This document shows positions 1 through 6,593 of a DNA stretch of 17,926 nt, in pieces. The notes under the pieces are model-generated. The model was given only the letters and a program-made list of their open reading frames with translations. It was not told the origin of the DNA and did no database searches. The stretch covers positions 1 to 17,926 of the forward strand of contig JAFXUS010000068.1 of the NCBI GenBank assembly GCA_017535125.1, written 5' to 3'. Numbering within the stretch: the stretch's first letter is position 1; each line of letters begins with the position of its first letter. The position numbers were made by a program, and so were the translations under genes. Source of the stretch: Bacteroidales bacterium. Lineage in GTDB: Bacteria > Bacteroidota > Bacteroidia > Bacteroidales > UBA932.

Positions 1-1
1 C

Positions 2-808
2 GCCCGCCGGCATCCGGCGGCCCAGGAACAGATGGCCGCCTCGCTGACCTGGCTGCTGATCGCCTTCGTGCTCATCCTCGTCACGCGCCTGGCCATCCTG
101 CTGCTCTTCTCCGAGCGCTGGGAGGGGCGCAACACGGCGGTGACGCTGCTGCTCGACTATTCCCTGACCCTGACGGTCGTGGTGGTGCTTGCCGAGTATG
201 CCCTGCGCCTGCAGCGGCGCGCGCTGGCGGCTTCCGAGAAGGCCCACCAGGCGCAGTTCCGTTACCATCGCCTCAAGCAGCAGGTCAACCCGCACTTCCT
301 GTTCAACTCGCTCAACGTGCTGGATTACCTCATCCAGGAGCAGCCGCGCGAAGACGCCAGCCGCTACACCCACAAACTCGCGGAGGTGTACCGCTATATG
401 ATCAAGAGCGAGGACGAGTCCACCGTCCGCCTGCGCGACGAGATGGACTTCGTGGCGCAGTACGTAGACCTGCTGAAGGTCCGCTTTCCGGAGGGCCTGG
501 AGATCGGGGTGGACATCCCCGAAGAGGCGCTGTCGCGCTCGGTCGTGCCCTGCGCCGTGCAGCTGCTCATCGAGAATGCCACCAAGCACAACGCCGTCCA
601 GCCCGCCAACCCGCTCCGCGTGGGGGTGCGGGTGGAGGACGACCGCCTGGTCGTGACCAACAACCGCATCCCCAAGATCACCCACCGTCCGGCATCCACC
701 GGACTGGGGCTCCAATACATCCGGCAGCAGTACCAGGATCTCTCCGGACAAGCCATTTCCATCCTGGAGGACGAACACCGCTACACCGTCACCCTTCCGC
801 TCCTATGA
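2..808 (+). CDS. LytS/YehU-type sensor histidine kinase, 5' end outside the window
   Basis: This is a membrane histidine kinase that would phosphorylate the response regulator encoded immediately downstream. The reading frame is open from base 2 to the window edge, so the ATG at 32 is probably internal and the true start lies upstream. Counting from that ATG, two hydrophobic segments (about residues 5-26 and 37-58) are followed by a short helix and a His_kinase domain: phosphoacceptor H88 in NPHFLFNSLN, an N-box LIENATKHN at about 179-187 and a G-box TGLGLQYI at about 223-230. This arrangement, without a classical HAMP/HisKA pair, is typical of the LytS (PF06580) group. The stop overlaps the next start by 4 bases (ATGA), so the two are translationally coupled. 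The signal sensed cannot be told. The family call is very secure; the 5' end is not visible. Confidence 0.93.
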   Translation, partial: ARRHPAAQEQMAASLTWLLIAFVLILVTRLAILLLFSERWEGRNTAVTLLLDYSLTLTVVVVLAEYALRLQRRALAASEKAHQAQFRYHRLKQQVNPHFLFNSLNVLDYLIQEQPREDASRYTHKLAEVYRYMIKSEDESTVRLRDEMDFVAQYVDLLKVRFPEGLEIGVDIPEEALSRSVVPCAVQLLIENATKHNAVQPANPLRVGVRVEDDRLVVTNNRIPKITHRPASTGLGLQYIRQQYQDLSGQAISILEDEHRYTVTLPLL

Positions 809-1554
809 TGAAAGCCCTGATTGTTGAAGACGAAAGAATGGCGCAGGCCCAGCTCGCCCGCCTGCTGAAGACGCACTTCCCCGACATCGAGGTAGTGCAG
901 TGCACCGCCTCCGTGGCGGAAACCGTCGCCTACCTGGCAGCCGACCCCCCCTTAGATGTCGTCTTTATGGACGTGGAACTCGCTGATGGCGAGTGCTTTG
1001 AGATATTCCGCAAGGTCCCGGTCAAGGCGCGGGTGATCATGACCACCGCCTACGACTCTTACGCTCTCAAGGCCTTCGAGGCCGGGAGCGTGGACTATCT
1101 GCTGAAACCCATCGGCGAGGAGGAATTGAAGCGCGCGGTGGACCGCTGCCGCGAGCGGATGGGAAGCAGCATCGACGTGGAGAAGCTGCTGGCTGCGGTC
1201 ACTGCACCGCAGAAGCAGTACAAGGAGCGATTCCTCGTCTATGTCGGGGAGCAGATCATTCCCGTCCGCACGGACGAAATCGCGAGTTTCTTTTCGGAGG
1301 AGAAGTCCAATTATCTGTTGACGGACGACGGGAAGCGCTACCTGATCGACAGCACGCTGGACGCCCTGGAAGGAGAGCTGGACCCGGCGGAATTCTTCCG
1401 CATCTCGCGGGGCGCCATCGTCTCCCGGCGGACGGTACGGAGCGTGAGCCGCCACTTCAGCGGCCGCCTGCGGGTGGACCTGAAGCCCGTGCCTCCCTTC
1501 GAGCCGACGGTTTCCCGCGCCCGTGTGGAGGATTTTCTGCGTTGGTTGGAATAG
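805..1554 (+). CDS. LytTR-family response regulator
   Basis: This is a DNA-binding response regulator and the partner of the kinase upstream. The N-terminal receiver domain (about residues 3-120) has acidic residues E8-D9-E10, the phosphoacceptor D56 in VVFMDVEL, T80-T81, and the conserved lysine K101 in YLLKPI. The C-terminal part (about 143-249) is a LytTR domain, with the typical FFSEEKSNYLLTDDG strand region and FFRISRGAIVS near its middle. The start at 805 overlaps the kinase stop, and a second ATG follows directly at 808. Length (249 residues) is normal. Targets are usually promoters with imperfect direct repeats, but no such site could be assigned here. The gene ends at the edge of a pair of inverted palindromes that fills the gap to the convergent SDR gene. 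Confidence 0.95.
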   Translation: MMKALIVEDERMAQAQLARLLKTHFPDIEVVQCTASVAETVAYLAADPPLDVVFMDVELADGECFEIFRKVPVKARVIMTTAYDSYALKAFEAGSVDYLLKPIGEEELKRAVDRCRERMGSSIDVEKLLAAVTAPQKQYKERFLVYVGEQIIPVRTDEIASFFSEEKSNYLLTDDGKRYLIDSTLDALEGELDPAEFFRISRGAIVSRRTVRSVSRHFSGRLRVDLKPVPPFEPTVSRARVEDFLRWLE

Positions 1555-1610
1555 ATGCCCGATCAAGTCGGGCATGACGGACCGTCATTCCGGGCTTGAC
1601 CCGGAATCTC
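1555..1610. repeat. Head-to-head pair of palindromic repeat elements between convergent genes
   Basis: The whole 56-base gap between the stop codons of the LytTR and SDR genes consists of two hairpins in opposite orientation. The first has arms TGCCCGA/TCGGGCA (about 1556-1574) around TCAAG. The second has arms ATTCCGGG/CCCGGAAT (about 1587-1607) around CTTGA. They meet at GACGGACCGTC, itself nearly palindromic. The second copy (1584-1611) is identical over its core to the copy at 4415-4442 inside another gene. By position the pair could serve as a two-way transcription terminator, but there is no clear T-run on either side. Membership of the repeat family is clear; the terminator role is inference. 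Confidence 0.85.
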
Positions 1611-2405
1611 CTAAAGTTTGTAGTAACTTCCCAAGATCGCCGCGAACCAGCTCGGCGGCAGGAGCTTTTTGAGCGTCACGGAGAGGCGCTGCTCCAGCGT
1701 CGAGATGATATAATGGTAGCGCGGATGCTTCTTCGTGACGATCTTCGCGATCTTGCCGGCCAGGTACTCCGGCTTCAGGCCGGTCGTCTCATCCTTTTCG
1801 ATGCTCGCCAGCGATTTCGCGTAGGTCTTGTACACCTCGTACGCCTCGGGATTGGCGACGCTCTTGCGCTGCGCCGTGAAGGAGGTGGCGAAGTCGCCCG
1901 GCTCGATCACGACGACCTGGATGCCGAAGGCCTTCGTCTCCAGGCGCAGGGCCTCGCAGTAGCCCTCGATGGCAAATTTCGACGCGGAGTAGAGCCCCTG
2001 GAACGGGAGGCCCATCAGGCCGCCGATCGAGCTGAAGCAGAGGATCTTGCCGCCGCCCTGTTTGCGCATGACGGGCAGCACGTAGTGCAGGAAACGCACC
2101 ATCCCCATCCAGTTCACGTCCATCTGGCGCTCCGCGTCCTCCAGCGAGGAGAACTCGAGCGGACCGCCGATGCCCATGCCGGCGTTGTTGATGAACACGT
2201 CGATGCGGCCTTCCGCGTCGACCACCTGCTTCACCGCCGCCTCGCACTCTTCGGGATGCTGGGCGTCGGCTTTGATGTAGGTGACGCCGGGCAGGAATTC
2301 CGTCGCTTTGCGATGGGTGCCGTAGACCTTGTGGCCGTCGGCGCTGAGCCGCGCGGCCATCGCCTTGCCGAAACCGGAGGTGATGCCGGTGATCAGGATG
2401 ACCAT
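1611..2405 (-). CDS. Short-chain dehydrogenase/reductase, candidate 3-ketosphinganine reductase
   Basis: This is a classical SDR of 264 residues. The Rossmann nucleotide-binding motif TGITSGFG is at 6-13, NNAG at 73-76, and the catalytic set is N98, S126, Y139 and K143 (YSASK). Residue 31 is His and 32 is Arg after the second strand, which suits NADP(H). Its ATG lies one base after the stop of serine palmitoyltransferase (TAA-T-ATG), so the two are almost certainly co-transcribed and translationally coupled. From this context I infer that it reduces 3-ketosphinganine to sphinganine, the step after Spt. SDR sequences alone do not give substrate, so it could also act on another keto-lipid. The C-terminal 40 residues are basic and amphipathic, which would suit a membrane-bound substrate. 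Family sure, substrate moderate. Confidence 0.93.
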   Translation of the reverse strand: MVILITGITSGFGKAMAARLSADGHKVYGTHRKATEFLPGVTYIKADAQHPEECEAAVKQVVDAEGRIDVFINNAGMGIGGPLEFSSLEDAERQMDVNWMGMVRFLHYVLPVMRKQGGGKILCFSSIGGLMGLPFQGLYSASKFAIEGYCEALRLETKAFGIQVVVIEPGDFATSFTAQRKSVANPEAYEVYKTYAKSLASIEKDETTGLKPEYLAGKIAKIVTKKHPRYHYIISTLEQRLSVTLKKLLPPSWFAAILGSYYKL

Positions 2406-2406
2406 A

Positions 2407-3600
2407 TTACTTGATGATGTCGAGTTCGCGGAAGATCTTGGACAGCTTCTCCACGGCCTCGTCCACCTGCTCGGTGGTGTGGGTGGCCATGAGGGCGAAG
2501 CGGATGAGCACGTCGTTCTCCGGTACGGCCGGGGCGATGACCGGGGTGATGAACACGCCGGCCTGATATGCCTTCGGAACGATGGCCATGGCCTTCATGG
2601 TATTGCGCACGAAGAGCGGGATGATCGGGCTCTGGGTGTGGCCCGTGTCGAAACCGGCCTTCTTGAAAGCTTCCTGCGCGTGGCGGGTGACCTTCCAGAG
2701 GTTCTCGCGGCGCTCGGGCTCTTCGATCATGATGTCCAGGGCCCTGCTGGCGGCGGCCACGGCGGCCGGCGTCATGGAGGCGCTGAAGATCAGCGAACGG
2801 GCATTGTGCTTCAGATAATCGATGACCACGTCGTCGCCGGCGATGAAGCCGCCCAGCGAGCCGAAGCTCTTGGAGAAGGTGCCCATGATAAGGTCGGTCT
2901 CCTTGGTCAGGCCGAAGTGGCTGGCGGTGCCGGAGCCGTTCTCGCCGATCACGCCGAGACCGTGGGCGTCGTCCACCATGACGGAGGCATTGTATTTCTT
3001 GGCAAGGCGCACGATGTCGGGCAGCGGGGCGATGTCGCCTTCCATCGAGTACACGCCGTCCACCACGATGAGTTTCGGGGCGTTCTTCGGCGTCAGGAAG
3101 AGCTTGCGCTCCAGGGCGCCCATGTCGTTGTGGGCGAACTTGCGCACCTCGCTGAAGCTCAGGCGGCTGCCGTCGATGATGCAGGCGTGGTCCAGGGAGT
3201 CCAGGAAGATGTAGCCGCCGCGGAAACCGAGACCGCCCACGACGCCCAGGTTCACCTGGAAACCGGTGCTGAAGGTCACGGCTTTCTCCTTGCCCACGAA
3301 CTTCGCGAGCTTCTCTTCCAGCTCCTCGTGGATGTCGAGGGTGCCGTTGAGGAAGCGGCTGCCGGAGCAGCTGGTGCCATATTTCTCTATTGCTTTGATT
3401 GCGGCCTCCTTGAGGCGGGGGTCGTCGGAAAGTCCGAGATAGGAATTGGAGCCGAACATCAGGACCTTGCTGCCGTCAGCCATGGTGACGACGGGATCCT
3501 GACCGGAGGAAATGGGGCGATAATAGGGATAGATTCCCGCGGCCCTAGCCTCTACTGCGCGCGTGTCTTTGGCGCAGAGCTCGTTCAAAATCTTTTTCAT
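2407..3600 (-). CDS. spt: Serine palmitoyltransferase (alpha-oxoamine synthase family)
   Basis: This PLP enzyme condenses L-serine with a long-chain acyl-CoA to 3-ketosphinganine, the first step of sphingolipid synthesis, which Bacteroidetes carry out. The protein has 397 residues, usual for the family. Visible motifs: GSNSYLGL at 50-57, SRFLNGT at 81-87, the PLP-stacking histidine H138 in LDHACIIDGSRLS, D210 and H213 in VDDAHGLG, and the Schiff-base lysine K244 in TFSKSFGSLGG. Related members make 2-amino-3-ketobutyrate or 8-amino-7-oxononanoate; the fused downstream SDR and the long N-terminus favour Spt. I chose the ATG at 3600 because a TAnnTTTG promoter box lies at 3631-3638; the longer TTG-initiated frame to 3633 would begin inside that box. 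No Shine-Dalgarno is seen. Confidence 0.92.
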   Translation of the reverse strand: MKKILNELCAKDTRAVEARAAGIYPYYRPISSGQDPVVTMADGSKVLMFGSNSYLGLSDDPRLKEAAIKAIEKYGTSCSGSRFLNGTLDIHEELEEKLAKFVGKEKAVTFSTGFQVNLGVVGGLGFRGGYIFLDSLDHACIIDGSRLSFSEVRKFAHNDMGALERKLFLTPKNAPKLIVVDGVYSMEGDIAPLPDIVRLAKKYNASVMVDDAHGLGVIGENGSGTASHFGLTKETDLIMGTFSKSFGSLGGFIAGDDVVIDYLKHNARSLIFSASMTPAAVAAASRALDIMIEEPERRENLWKVTRHAQEAFKKAGFDTGHTQSPIIPLFVRNTMKAMAIVPKAYQAGVFITPVIAPAVPENDVLIRFALMATHTTEQVDEAVEKLSKIFRELDIIK

Positions 3601-3630
3601 TCGGTACGGTTTAATATTTAGTACAACATG

Positions 3631-3638
3631 CAAAGATA
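3631..3638 (-). promoter_or_regulatory. Bacteroidetes -7 promoter box for spt-SDR
   Basis: On the minus strand the box reads TATCTTTG, a perfect TAnnTTTG match, 30 bases before the spt ATG. No matching -33 TTG is visible at the usual 19-20 base spacing. It sits just past the stop codon of the upstream flavoprotein gene, so spt can be expressed apart from the pterin operon. Confidence 0.7.
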
Positions 3639-3643
3639 CACAA

Positions 3644-4882
3644 TTATTCGAAATCTCCCAGCGCCTGCACTACCGTTGCCGCCGTGCTCCACGCCGCCTG
3701 CAGGTTGAATCCGCCCGTCACGGCGTCCACGTCGAGCGCCTCGCCGGCGAAATACAGCCCCGGGCGGACTTTCGATTCGAGGGTGTTGATGTTGATGCCG
3801 GAAAGCGCCACGCCGCCGCAGGTCACGAATTCCTCCTTGAAACGGGCGCGGCCGGCGACGGGATAGGCGTCGGCGGTCAGCGTTGCCGCGAGCCGCGCCG
3901 CACCCTTGCCGCCGAGTTCCGCCCAGCGCAGGTCTTCGCGCAGCCCGGCGCGTCCCAGCAGGTGGCGCCAGAGCCGGGCGGTAATTCCGTCCGGAGGCGT
4001 GCTGGCGGCTTGTTTTTTCGCATTCGCGGAAGCGGTGGCGGCGATCCATTCCCGGGCGTCCGCCTCGGCGGCGTCCAACCAATTGATCAGCAGCGTGCCG
4101 GCGTAACCGTTCTCCGCCAGGTGGCGGGCGGCGTAGGAAGACAGGCGCAGCGTCGCGGGGCCGCTCACGCCCCAGTCGGTCAGCAGGAGGGTTCCCGCTG
4201 CGCGGAATCTGGTCCCGGCGAGGCTCAGCGCAGCCTGCTCCACCACCGTTCCCATCAGGGCGCGCAGTCCCGCGTCCGGGATCTTCAGGGTGAAGAGCGA
4301 CGGCACGGTGTCGGTGAGCTCGATGCCTTCCGGCAGCAGTTGCGCGAGCTTTTCGCGGGAGCAGCCGCCCACCGTGATAACGACTTTTTCATAGCCATTC
4401 CGGTCCCCTTCATAGTCATTCCGGGCTTGACCCGGAATCTCCAAGCAGAACGTACCCTCCGCCGTCGCCCCAATCGCTTCCACCCGAGCATTGAGCCGGA
4501 CCCGCACCCCGACCTCCCGCAGGCACCGCTCCAGCGTCCGCACGATCTGCATCGCGTCCTGACTGGCCGGGAAGACACACTGGTCTTCCTGCACCACCAG
4601 CCGCACGCCCTCCGCCTCGAACCAGCGAATCGTGTCCTCGTGGCTGAACACCCGCAGGGCGCGGCGCATCAGCTGCTCCCCGCGCGGATACACCTCGCCG
4701 AGGCGCTCCACGCCGCGGAAGGAATTGGTGAGATTGCAGCGGCCTCCGCCCGTCACGGCCACCTTGGCCAGGAGCTTCGGGCCGGCTTCATAGATCGTTA
4801 CGTCAGCATCGGGCAGGCGGCGCTTGAGGCCGATGGCGCAGAAGCACCCGGCCGCCCCGCCGCCGATGACGGCGATTTTCAT
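3644..4882 (-). CDS. HI0933/BaiN-like NAD(P)/FAD-dependent oxidoreductase
   Basis: A 412-residue flavoprotein of the HI0933 (BaiN/YhiN) family. The FAD-binding GGGAAG is at 7-12, the family signature GGGRCNLTN at 45-53, a second glycine motif ITVGG at 169-173, and the C-terminal FAGEALDVDAVTGGFNLQ at about 378-395. The start at 4882 overlaps the stop of the PTPS-III gene by 4 bases (ATGA); the frame is open further upstream but only as a shadow of that gene. Residues 149-163 (PGQARNDYEGDRNGY) are extra relative to the usual short link before the VVxxxGG strand. They are encoded by a palindromic repeat at 4415-4442 and its half-copy. The family's reactions are poorly known; a pterin-related redox role is suggested only by its place at the end of the pterin operon. 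Confidence 0.9.
   Translation of the reverse strand: MKIAVIGGGAAGCFCAIGLKRRLPDADVTIYEAGPKLLAKVAVTGGGRCNLTNSFRGVERLGEVYPRGEQLMRRALRVFSHEDTIRWFEAEGVRLVVQEDQCVFPASQDAMQIVRTLERCLREVGVRVRLNARVEAIGATAEGTFCLEIPGQARNDYEGDRNGYEKVVITVGGCSREKLAQLLPEGIELTDTVPSLFTLKIPDAGLRALMGTVVEQAALSLAGTRFRAAGTLLLTDWGVSGPATLRLSSYAARHLAENGYAGTLLINWLDAAEADAREWIAATASANAKKQAASTPPDGITARLWRHLLGRAGLREDLRWAELGGKGAARLAATLTADAYPVAGRARFKEEFVTCGGVALSGININTLESKVRPGLYFAGEALDVDAVTGGFNLQAAWSTAATVVQALGDFE
4395..4442 (+). repeat. Palindromic element plus left half-copy, in frame inside the HI0933-like gene
   Basis: The full element is at 4415-4442: GTC, arm ATTCCGGG, loop CTTGA, arm CCCGGAAT, then CTCC. It matches the copy at 1584-1611 exactly over 28 bases. 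About 20 bases before it is a second copy of the left half (CATAGCCATTCCGGTC against CATAGTCATTCCGGGC), the same arrangement as in the hrpB copy at 7896-7946. It adds about 15 codons and keeps the reading frame. Confidence 0.88.
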
Positions 4883-5208
4883 TTTTCGAAAGAGGCTTCG
4901 TTGCCCGGGCACTCCTCCACTTCCACCTTGTAACACTGCGGGATCTGCTCGCAGATCCAGCGGGCGAGGTTCTCGGTGGTGGGGTTGCAGGGCAGGATTT
5001 CGTTGAGATCGGCGTGGTCGAGGGCGCCGCAGATGCGCTGCTCGATGTCGCAGAAGTCCACCACCATGCCGTCGGCGTCCAGCGTCTCGGACGCGCAGTA
5101 CACGGTGATCTTCCAGTTGTGCCCGTGGTCGGGCTCCGTCTGCGTGCCGCCGGCGAAGGAGATGTGGTGGCTGGCGGAGACGGTCATCGTTTTCTTGACC
5201 TTATACAT
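4879..5208 (-). CDS. QueD-like protein of PTPS-III type (ExxHGH), candidate folate-branch enzyme
   Basis: A 109-residue member of the 6-pyruvoyl-tetrahydropterin synthase/QueD family. Zinc-binding histidines are visible (H14/H15, H28, H30), as are D64-H65 and E99. The catalytic cysteine of QueD is missing: residue 24, which is Cys in the paralog at 5791-6120, is Thr, and E25 gives the motif ExxHGH. In characterised PTPS-III proteins a Glu in this place lets the enzyme release 6-hydroxymethyl-dihydropterin from dihydroneopterin triphosphate, replacing dihydroneopterin aldolase (FolB). Its position directly after folE, which makes that substrate, supports this. By hand count 60 of 109 positions match the other paralog without gaps. 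The start overlaps the folE stop by 8 bases; the stop overlaps the flavoprotein start by 4. Family sure, PTPS-III assignment likely. Confidence 0.9.
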   Translation of the reverse strand: MYKVKKTMTVSASHHISFAGGTQTEPDHGHNWKITVYCASETLDADGMVVDFCDIEQRICGALDHADLNEILPCNPTTENLARWICEQIPQCYKVEVEECPGNEASFEK

Positions 5209-5794
5209 TGCCGCTCTTGTCGATGTAGCTCAGGAACTCGTTGCGCGTCTGCGCGTTGGTCCGGAAGGAGCCGGTGAGGTAGGTCGAGGTCATCACGCCG
5301 CTCTTGCGGACGCCGCGGCTCTCCTTGCACATGTGGCGGCCGCGCATCATCAGTGCCATGCCGCGCGGCGGGTTCTCGGTGCCGAGCGCTTCGGTCAGCA
5401 TCTCCACTACGTCGTGCACCAGGCGCTCCTGCACCTGCAGCCGTGCGGCGCAGTAGTCCACCACGCGCCCGATCTTGCTCAGGCCGAGGATACGGCCCTT
5501 GGGGTTGGGCAGGTAGGCGAACCAGTAGTCGCCGAAAAATGTGCGGCAGTGGTGCTCGCAGACGGAGTAGAAGGGGCCGCAGTCCACGACCATGTCGTCG
5601 TAGACGATGCCGTCCTGCCCGTTGGGGAAGGTGGTCACGACCGGCGCTTGCGCCGGGTCGTAGCCGCGGAACATCTCGCCGAACATCCGGACCATGCGGT
5701 CGGGCGTCTCCAGGAGGCCCGTGCGGTTCGGATCTTCGCCGATGAATTCGAGCAGTTCGCGAATGTGCTGTTTGGCTTGTTCTTCCGTAATCAT
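5201..5794 (-). CDS. folE: GTP cyclohydrolase I
   Basis: FolE converts GTP to 7,8-dihydroneopterin triphosphate, the shared precursor of folate, tetrahydropterins and queuosine. The 197-residue protein has GEDPNRTGLLETPDR at 19-33, the zinc ligands C79 and H82 in SVCEHH with C156 in HMCKESRGV, and the LSKIGRVVDYCAARLQVQERL block at about 105-125 that shapes the active site. It is a short, bacterial-type FolE with a minimal N-terminus. It is flanked on both sides by QueD paralogs and overlaps each (4 bases upstream, 8 downstream), so the three products are made together. That suggests its product is shared between two downstream enzymes. Confidence 0.97.
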   Translation of the reverse strand: MITEEQAKQHIRELLEFIGEDPNRTGLLETPDRMVRMFGEMFRGYDPAQAPVVTTFPNGQDGIVYDDMVVDCGPFYSVCEHHCRTFFGDYWFAYLPNPKGRILGLSKIGRVVDYCAARLQVQERLVHDVVEMLTEALGTENPPRGMALMMRGRHMCKESRGVRKSGVMTSTYLTGSFRTNAQTRNEFLSYIDKSGNV

Positions 5795-6120
5795 AGTTCA
5801 AAAGTAGCCGTGTTGTCTTCCGTTTCCTTGACCGTGACCTTGTAGCAGTCCGGGATCTGTTCGCAGATCCAGCGGGCGAGGTTCTCCGCGGTGGGGTTGC
5901 AGGGCAGGACTTCGTTGAGGTTGCGGTGGTCCAGCCGGTCCACCACCCGTTCCTTGATCAGTTTGAAGTCCACCACCATCCCGTTCGCGTCGAGGTCCGG
6001 AGCCTTGCAGAAGACCTCGATCTCGTAGTTGTGTCCGTGCGGGTGGGCGCATTTGGTGGGGTAATCCACCTCCAGATGGTGGCTCGCCGCGATGCGTATC
6101 TTTTTGGAAACAAAGAACAT
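5791..6120 (-). CDS. queD: 6-carboxytetrahydropterin synthase
   Basis: QueD turns dihydroneopterin triphosphate into 6-carboxy-tetrahydropterin, the second step towards queuosine. This 109-residue copy keeps the full active site: C24-x3-H28-G-H30, H14/H15 for zinc, D64-H65 in LDHRNLNE, and E99. It therefore fits canonical QueD, in contrast to its Cys-less paralog two genes on. The start at 6120 has no box of its own directly in front: only 8 bases separate it from the lipoprotein stop, so transcription probably starts upstream of the lipoprotein gene or within it. The stop overlaps the folE start by 4 bases. No queC, queE or queF gene is seen in the window. Confidence 0.95.
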   Translation of the reverse strand: MFFVSKKIRIAASHHLEVDYPTKCAHPHGHNYEIEVFCKAPDLDANGMVVDFKLIKERVVDRLDHRNLNEVLPCNPTAENLARWICEQIPDCYKVTVKETEDNTATFEL

Positions 6121-6128
6121 AGCGTCAA

Positions 6129-6530
6129 CTAATCTTCATATCGGAAGCTGTTAACCCGCCGCCATATGACTTCTCCGTTCTGGATAAATGTGTCAGACGT
6201 GACCACGACATTTCGGTTGGGATAATCGCCGAGGTATAAAGTGTTTCCATCCAGTCGATACGTATAATCTTTAAGAAGCCTCCAGGAAATATTCTTAGGC
6301 ACATACAGAATCCCGTTTTCAAAGCGGAGAAAGTCTTTCGATTCCGCTTTATACATATTCATCGTGCCATCGGATAAAAATTCATAATACTCGATAACTA
6401 CCGTATTATTCAAAGCCCAACAGCCAAGGAGGGGATTGGAACTCCCGCCGGGGATGTCGTCTTTTCTCCCGCAGGAACAAATGAAGCTCAAACAAAGCAG
6501 GAGCAAGGCGGCTCTCAAGACCTTTTTCAT
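6129..6530 (-). CDS. Small lipoprotein of unknown function
   Basis: A 133-residue protein with a lipoprotein signal: basic MKK start, a hydrophobic run, and a lipobox ending in ICSC, so C20 would be the lipidated residue. The rest is rich in short beta-strand-like stretches (LLGCWALNNT, YYEFLSDGTMNMY, YTYRLDGNTLYLG, WRRVNSFRYED), as in small lipocalin-like or DUF-type calycin domains of Bacteroidetes lipoproteins; I cannot name the family. Base composition is clearly more AT-rich than the neighbouring genes, which hints at more recent acquisition. It precedes queD by only 8 bases, so it may share a transcript with the pterin genes, yet no functional link is visible. Confidence 0.75.
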   Translation of the reverse strand: MKKVLRAALLLLCLSFICSCGRKDDIPGGSSNPLLGCWALNNTVVIEYYEFLSDGTMNMYKAESKDFLRFENGILYVPKNISWRLLKDYTYRLDGNTLYLGDYPNRNVVVTSDTFIQNGEVIWRRVNSFRYED

Positions 6531-6567
6531 ATTCGCCGGATTATCTGATTGTTGATGTAAACGGATA

Positions 6568-6575
6568 CAAATATA
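6568..6575 (-). promoter_or_regulatory. Candidate -7 box for the lipoprotein and pterin operon
   Basis: Reads TATATTTG on the minus strand, a perfect TAnnTTTG match, 38 bases ahead of the lipoprotein ATG and just past the hrpB stop. No -33 TTG is found at proper spacing (a TTTG lies only 11 bases upstream). It may drive the lipoprotein, queD, folE, PTPS-III and flavoprotein genes as one unit. Confidence 0.55.
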
Positions 6576-6593
6576 AGAAGATTTGACAAACTG

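Noticed and set aside
2329..3621. A 430-codon plus-strand frame over spt
   Set aside because: Rich in His, Val and Gly with no motif; the opposite frame is a full serine palmitoyltransferase.
3601..3633. Longer spt start at a TTG codon
   Set aside because: The added codons begin inside the TATCTTTG promoter box; the ATG at 3600 gives the normal N-terminus.
4879..5208. Calling the Cys-less QueD copy a dead duplicate
   Set aside because: The zinc histidines, D64-H65 and E99 are kept, and a Glu stands in the PTPS-III position, which points to a different reaction instead of decay.
5201..6120. A preQ1 riboswitch ahead of queD
   Set aside because: Only 8 bases separate queD from the upstream gene, and no aptamer-like pseudoknot sequence was seen there or before the lipoprotein.
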